From: Chamaelirium japonicum
Lineage: Eukaryota > Streptophyta > Magnoliopsida > Liliales > Melanthiaceae
DNA length: 64,000 nucleotides
NCBI GenBank assembly: GCA_947650365.1
Contig: OX393555.1
Location: 82,155,995-82,219,994, forward strand
Direction of reading: 5' to 3'
Under the pieces are notes generated by a model. The model searched no databases. It was not told the origin of the DNA and saw nothing but the letters and a program-made list of their open reading frames with translations. Numbering within the stretch: position 1 is the first letter of the stretch; each line of letters starts with the position of its first letter. The position numbers and the translations under genes are program-made. Positions 59,686-64,000 of this stretch are shown here, piece by piece.

Positions 59686-62600
59686 TTACCAGCACAAACA
59701 TGTCGAGCCCAACCGACCAGTCACAAGAAAACGGAGAGAGAAATGAAGACAGAAGAGAGAGAAGAGAATTGAGAGATAAACGAAGAAAAAAGAGAGAAGA
59801 AGTCATGCTCTAGTCCATTGGCCATGGGTATAGGTGTTAAGTAAGAAGGAATCTAAATTTCAAAACTCCACTTCTCAATAATATTATTAAATCTCTCCAT
59901 TCTCTTTTTTTTGCCCATCTCATAACACGTTATCAGCATGAACATGTCGATCCCAGCCGACCAGTCACAAAAAAATTAAGAGAAAAACAAAGACAGAAGA
60001 GAGAGAAAAAGAAAGAAGAGAACAAAGAGATAAACGAAGAGAGAATAGAGAAGAAGTCCTACTCCAGTCCATTGGCCATGGGTATAAGTGTAAAGTAAGA
60101 AGGAATCTAAATTCCAAAACTCCATTTCTCAATAGTATCATCTCAACGTTATTATGATTATCATAGTAATATTACTATAATTTTTTTAATTAAATTAATT
60201 ATTAAAAAAGTGTGAAGTAAGAAGGAATCTAAATTCCAAACCTTCACTTCTTAATATTTATACGACCCCATTTAGGGTGGGACATGTTTGATGGCTCTGT
60301 ATTTCTCCCATCTCAGAACACGTTATCAGTACGAACATGTCGAGCCCAACCGACTAGTCGAAAGAAAATAAAGAGAGAAACGAAGATAGAAAAGAGAGAA
60401 GAAGAGAGAAAAGAATAGAGAGATAAATGAAGATAGAAGAAAGAAGAAGTCCTACTCTAATTCAATGGCCACAGGTATAGGTGTGAAGTAAGAAGGAATC
60501 TAAATTCTAAAACTCCACAGAAATAAGAAGAAAAGATAAGAGGAGAGATAAATGAAGATAGAAGAGAGAAGAAGTCCTGCTCCAGTCCTTTGGCCATGGG
60601 TATAGGTCTAAAGTAAGAAGAAATCTAAATTCCAAAACTTACCTCTGTCTTTCTTTATTTCTCCGTTCTCTTCTCTCTTCTTCTCTCTCTTCTGTGTAGT
60701 ATTGAAATTTAGATTCTTTCTTACTTCACACCTTTACCCATTGCAAATAGACTAGAGCAGGACTTCTTCTGTCTTCTCTCTTTATTTATCTTTCCTTTCT
60801 CTTATCTCTTCTTTTCTCTTTTCTGTCTTTGTTTCTCTCTCAATTAAATAATTATATTATTTAAATAAATTATTTATGTTGAAGAGAGAAAAGAACGGAG
60901 AGATAAATGAAGAAAGAAGGGGATTAGAAGTCCTGCTCTAGTCCATTGGCCACGGGTATAGGTATGAAGTAAAAAGGAATCTAAATCCCAAAACTCCAAA
61001 AAAGAGAGAGAAGAAGAAAGAAGAGAAAGAAGAAGAGAGAAGAAAAGAGAAGGGAACAGAAAGATAAATGAAGAGAGAAGAAGTCCTGCTTCAGTCCATT
61101 GGCCACGGGTATAGGTGTGATGTAATAAGGAATCTAAATTCCAAAACTCCACAGAAGAGAGAGAAGATAGGGACAAACTTCTATTTAATTATTAAAATTA
61201 AAGATATTTAAATTATTTTAATTTGGTTCTCTTCTCTCTCCTCACAACCCGTTATCAGCACGAATATATCGAGCCCAACCGACCAGGCACTGGAAAATGG
61301 AGAAAGAAATGAAGACAGAAAAGAAAGAAAAAAAGAGAAGAGAACGGAGAGATAAACGAAGAGAGAATAAGTCTAGCTCTAGTTCATTGGCCATGGGTAT
61401 AGGTGTGAAGTTAGAAGGAATCTAAATTCTAAAACTTTACTTCTTAATATTTATACGAGCCCTTTAAGGTGGGGCACATATAACAGCTCTTTCTTTCTCC
61501 CATCTCACAACACGTTATCAGCATGAACATTTCAAGCCCAGCCGACCAGTCAAAAGAAAATTGATAGATAAAAAAAGACAGAAGAAAGAGAAGAAGAGAG
61601 AAGAGAATGGATAGATAAATGAAGAGAGAAGTAGTCCTGCTCCAGTCCTTTGACCACGGGTATAGGTGTGAAGTAAGAAGGAATCTAAATTCCAAAACTC
61701 TACTTCTGTCTTTGTTTCTCTTTCTATTTTCTTATGACTGGTCGGCTGTGCTCGATATGTTCGTGCTGATAACAAATTGTGAGATGGGAGAAAGGGAGAG
61801 CCGTCAAACATGCCCCATCCTAAAGAGATCGTATATTATTTATTATTTATAGGGTAAGCTTACTTAGCGCCTAAGCAATCTATGGGAAACCCTAATCCAT
61901 GGGAGAAGAGATAAGAGAATGGAGAGAATTAATTATATTATTAAGAAGTGGAGTTTTGGAATTTAGATTCCTTCATACTTCACACCTATACCCGTGGCCA
62001 ATAGACTAGAGCAAGAATTCTTCTCTCTTATCCTTTCGTTTATCTCTCTATTCTCTTCTCTCTTCTTCTCTCTCTTTTGTCTTTATTTCTCTCTTCGTTT
62101 TCTTGTGATTGGTCAGCTGGGCTTGACATGTTCGTGCTGATAACGTGTTGTGAGATAGGAGAAAGAGAGAGCCATCAAATATGCCCCACCCTGAAGGGGT
62201 TATATAAAAATTAAGAAGTTGAGTTTTAGAATTTGATTCCTTCTTACTTTACACCTATACTCATGGCCAATGGACTGGAACATGACTTCTTCTCTCTTCT
62301 CTTTTTGTTTATCTCTTCATTCTCTTCTCTCTTTTTTGTCTTTGTTTCTCTCTCCCTTTTATTTTCTCTCTCCTTTTTTTTTGTCTTCGTTTCTCTTACT
62401 ATTTTCTTGGGACTGGTAGGTTGGGCTCGACATGTTTGCACTAATAATGTGTTGTGATATAGAAGAAAGAGAGAGCCGTCAAACGTGCTCTACCCTAAAG
62501 GGGTCGTATAAATATTGAGAAGTGAAGTTTTGAAATTAAGATTCCTTCTTACTTCACACCTATACCCGTGGCTAATGGATTTGAGGAAGTCTTCTTCTCT

Positions 62601-63539
62601 TTTCAGGCTGATAATGTTACTATAATTTTTTTAATTAAATTAATTATTTAATTAAAACGAAGAGAGTTTTGGAATTTACTTTGATAATCATAATAACATT
62701 GAGATAATATTATTGAGAAGTAGAGTTTTAGAATTTAGATTCCTTCTTACTTCAAACCTATACCCATGACGAATGGACTGGAGCAGGACTTCTTCTCTCT
62801 TCTCTTTTCGTTTATCTCTCCGTTCTCTTCTCTTTTATTCTCTCTCTTCTGTCTTCATTTCTCTATCCATTTTTTGTGACTGGTTGACTGGGCTCGATAT
62901 GTTCGTACTGATAATGTATTATAAGATGGGAGAAAGAGAGAGCCGTCAAACATGCCCCGCCCTAAAGGGTCATATATTATTTATAAGGTAAGCTTACTTA
63001 GGGCCTAAGTAATCTATGGGAAACCCAAATCCATAGGAGAAGAGGAAAGAGAATGGAGAGAGAAGAGATAGAAGAAGACCTACTCCAGTCCATTGGCCAC
63101 GGGTATAGATATGAAGTAAGAAGGAATCTAAATTCCAAAACTCAACTTCTCAATATTTATATGACCTCGTCAGGGTGGGGCACATTTGACGCCTCTCTCT
63201 TTCTCCCATCTCACAACACGTTATCAGTACAAACATGTCGAACCCAACCGACCAGTTGCAAGAAAACGGAGAGAGAAATGAAAACAGAAGTTGATTTTTG
63301 GAATTTAGATTCCTTCTTACTTTACTCCTATACCCGTGGCCAATGGACTGGAGCAGGAGTTCTTCTATCTTCTGTCTTTATTTATCTTTCTATTCTCTTC
63401 TTTCTTCTTTTCCCTTTTCTATAGAGTTTGGGAATTTAGATTTCTTCTTACTTCACACCTATATTCATGGCTAATGGACTGTAGCAGGACTTCTTTTCTC
63501 TTTTATTTTTGTTTATCTCTCTATTCTCTTCTCAATTCT

Positions 63540-63745
63540 GTCTTCATTTATAATATAAAATATAAGTCTATTCAATTTAAATATTTAATTATCATAAATA
63601 ATTATTTAATATATATTGAGATATTCAATTTGGTTTTTAAATTATTAAAGTCCTGCTCCTGTCCATTTTTATTAATTTAAATAACTATTTAATATATTTA
63701 TATGTTGAGATGATACTATTTTAAAATTATTTTAGGTTTCACATA
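63540..63745. other. AT-rich stretch near the window end
   Basis: AATATAAAATATAAG-type sequence with an embedded orphan AAGTCCTGCTCCTGTCCAT piece (about 63650). It is a scrambled array fragment. Confidence 0.4.
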
Positions 63746-64000
63746 AATTGTTTAGTCCCTAAGTAAACTTACCCTATAAATAATTTACGACCCCTTTAGG
63801 GTGGGGCACGTCTGACGGCTCTCTCTTTCTCCCATCTTATAACACGTTATCAGCACGAACATGTCGAGCCCAACCGACCAGTCGCAAGGAAACAGAGAGA
63901 GAAATGAAGACAGAGAAGCAAGAATAAGAGAGAAGAGAACAGAGAGATAAATAAAGAGAGAAGTAAGAATAAGTCCTACTCCAGTCTATTGGCTATGGGT

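Larger units (their letters stand above)
41320..64000. repeat. Mosaic array, right segment, running out of the window
   Basis: About 22.7 kb of the same family, both orientations, with the richest higher-order structure: direct duplication blocks at 46.3-51.0 and 51.65-56.4 kb, and an inverted block at 57.1-59.6 kb. The array still continues at 64000, so its right limit is unknown. No host gene, RNA gene or unrelated element was recognised. Confidence 0.88.

Noticed and set aside
19407-64000. Dozens of small Ser/Leu/Phe-rich or Lys/Glu/Arg-rich open frames (for example the recurring MANGLEQDFFSLLS type)
   Set aside because: They are translations of the repeat unit and its CT/GA tracts, occur in all frames and both strands, and change length freely between copies.
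19407-64000. tRNA-Ile genes or tRNA-derived SINEs
   Set aside because: Only the anticodon-arm match is present. There is no acceptor stem, T arm, or A and B boxes around it.
19407-64000. Interstitial telomere array
   Set aside because: AAACCCTAA occurs once per unit and never in tandem.

Overview
This window is intergenic, repeat-dense DNA from a flowering plant. The evidence is a Tat-lineage Ty3/gypsy element, a CACTA transposon with ACCGACGG subterminal repeats, a PIF/Harbinger-like element, a hAT-like MITE, and a cluster of Cassandra elements (small LTR elements carrying 5S rRNA sequence, found in land plants). I could support no host protein gene. The species cannot be named from sequence alone; the layout resembles heterochromatin of a large plant genome.

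Layout. (1) 1-2935: one end of a CACTA (En/Spm) transposon, with the start of its transposase on the minus strand (1-678), a long leader, and a subterminal field of inverted ACCGACGG repeats ending in TTTCTTGTAGTG. (2) 2936-4488, 19407-39677 and 41320-64000: one continuous mosaic array. It is built from a single repeat family present about 105 times by hand count, about half in each orientation, often truncated or fused head to head. Its fullest units contain a 168-bp LTR-like module with TATAAATA, a primer-site-like motif CGTTATCAGCACGA, a purine-rich leader, a conserved block and an AT-only island. (3) 4489-19406: a Harbinger-like DNA element with 24-bp inverted ends and a TTA duplication, inserted in the array. 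It is itself hit by a 483-bp hAT-like MITE (4825-5307) and by a 13.15-kb Tat/gypsy element (5383-18535, minus strand, ACCCT duplication). (4) 39678-41319: four Cassandra LTRs with three short internal regions in tandem, flanked by a perfect TATTT duplication.

The gypsy element reads gag-protease, reverse transcriptase, RNase H, second archaeal-type RNase H and integrase from right to left. It is followed by an oppositely transcribed extra ORF region, about 14-15 copies of a 118-bp tandem repeat, and the 3' LTR. It is a fossil with several breaks. Its LTRs differ at about 22 of 717 sites by hand comparison.

The point most worth a second look is the array family. Its primer-site-like motif is the complement of the anticodon arm of tRNA-Ile(IAU) with inosine read as G. 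That would fit a half-tRNA-primed, small non-autonomous LTR element whose copies have been multiplied and inverted into a mega-array. The array also shows kilobase-scale direct and inverted duplications. All counts and alignments here were made by eye.
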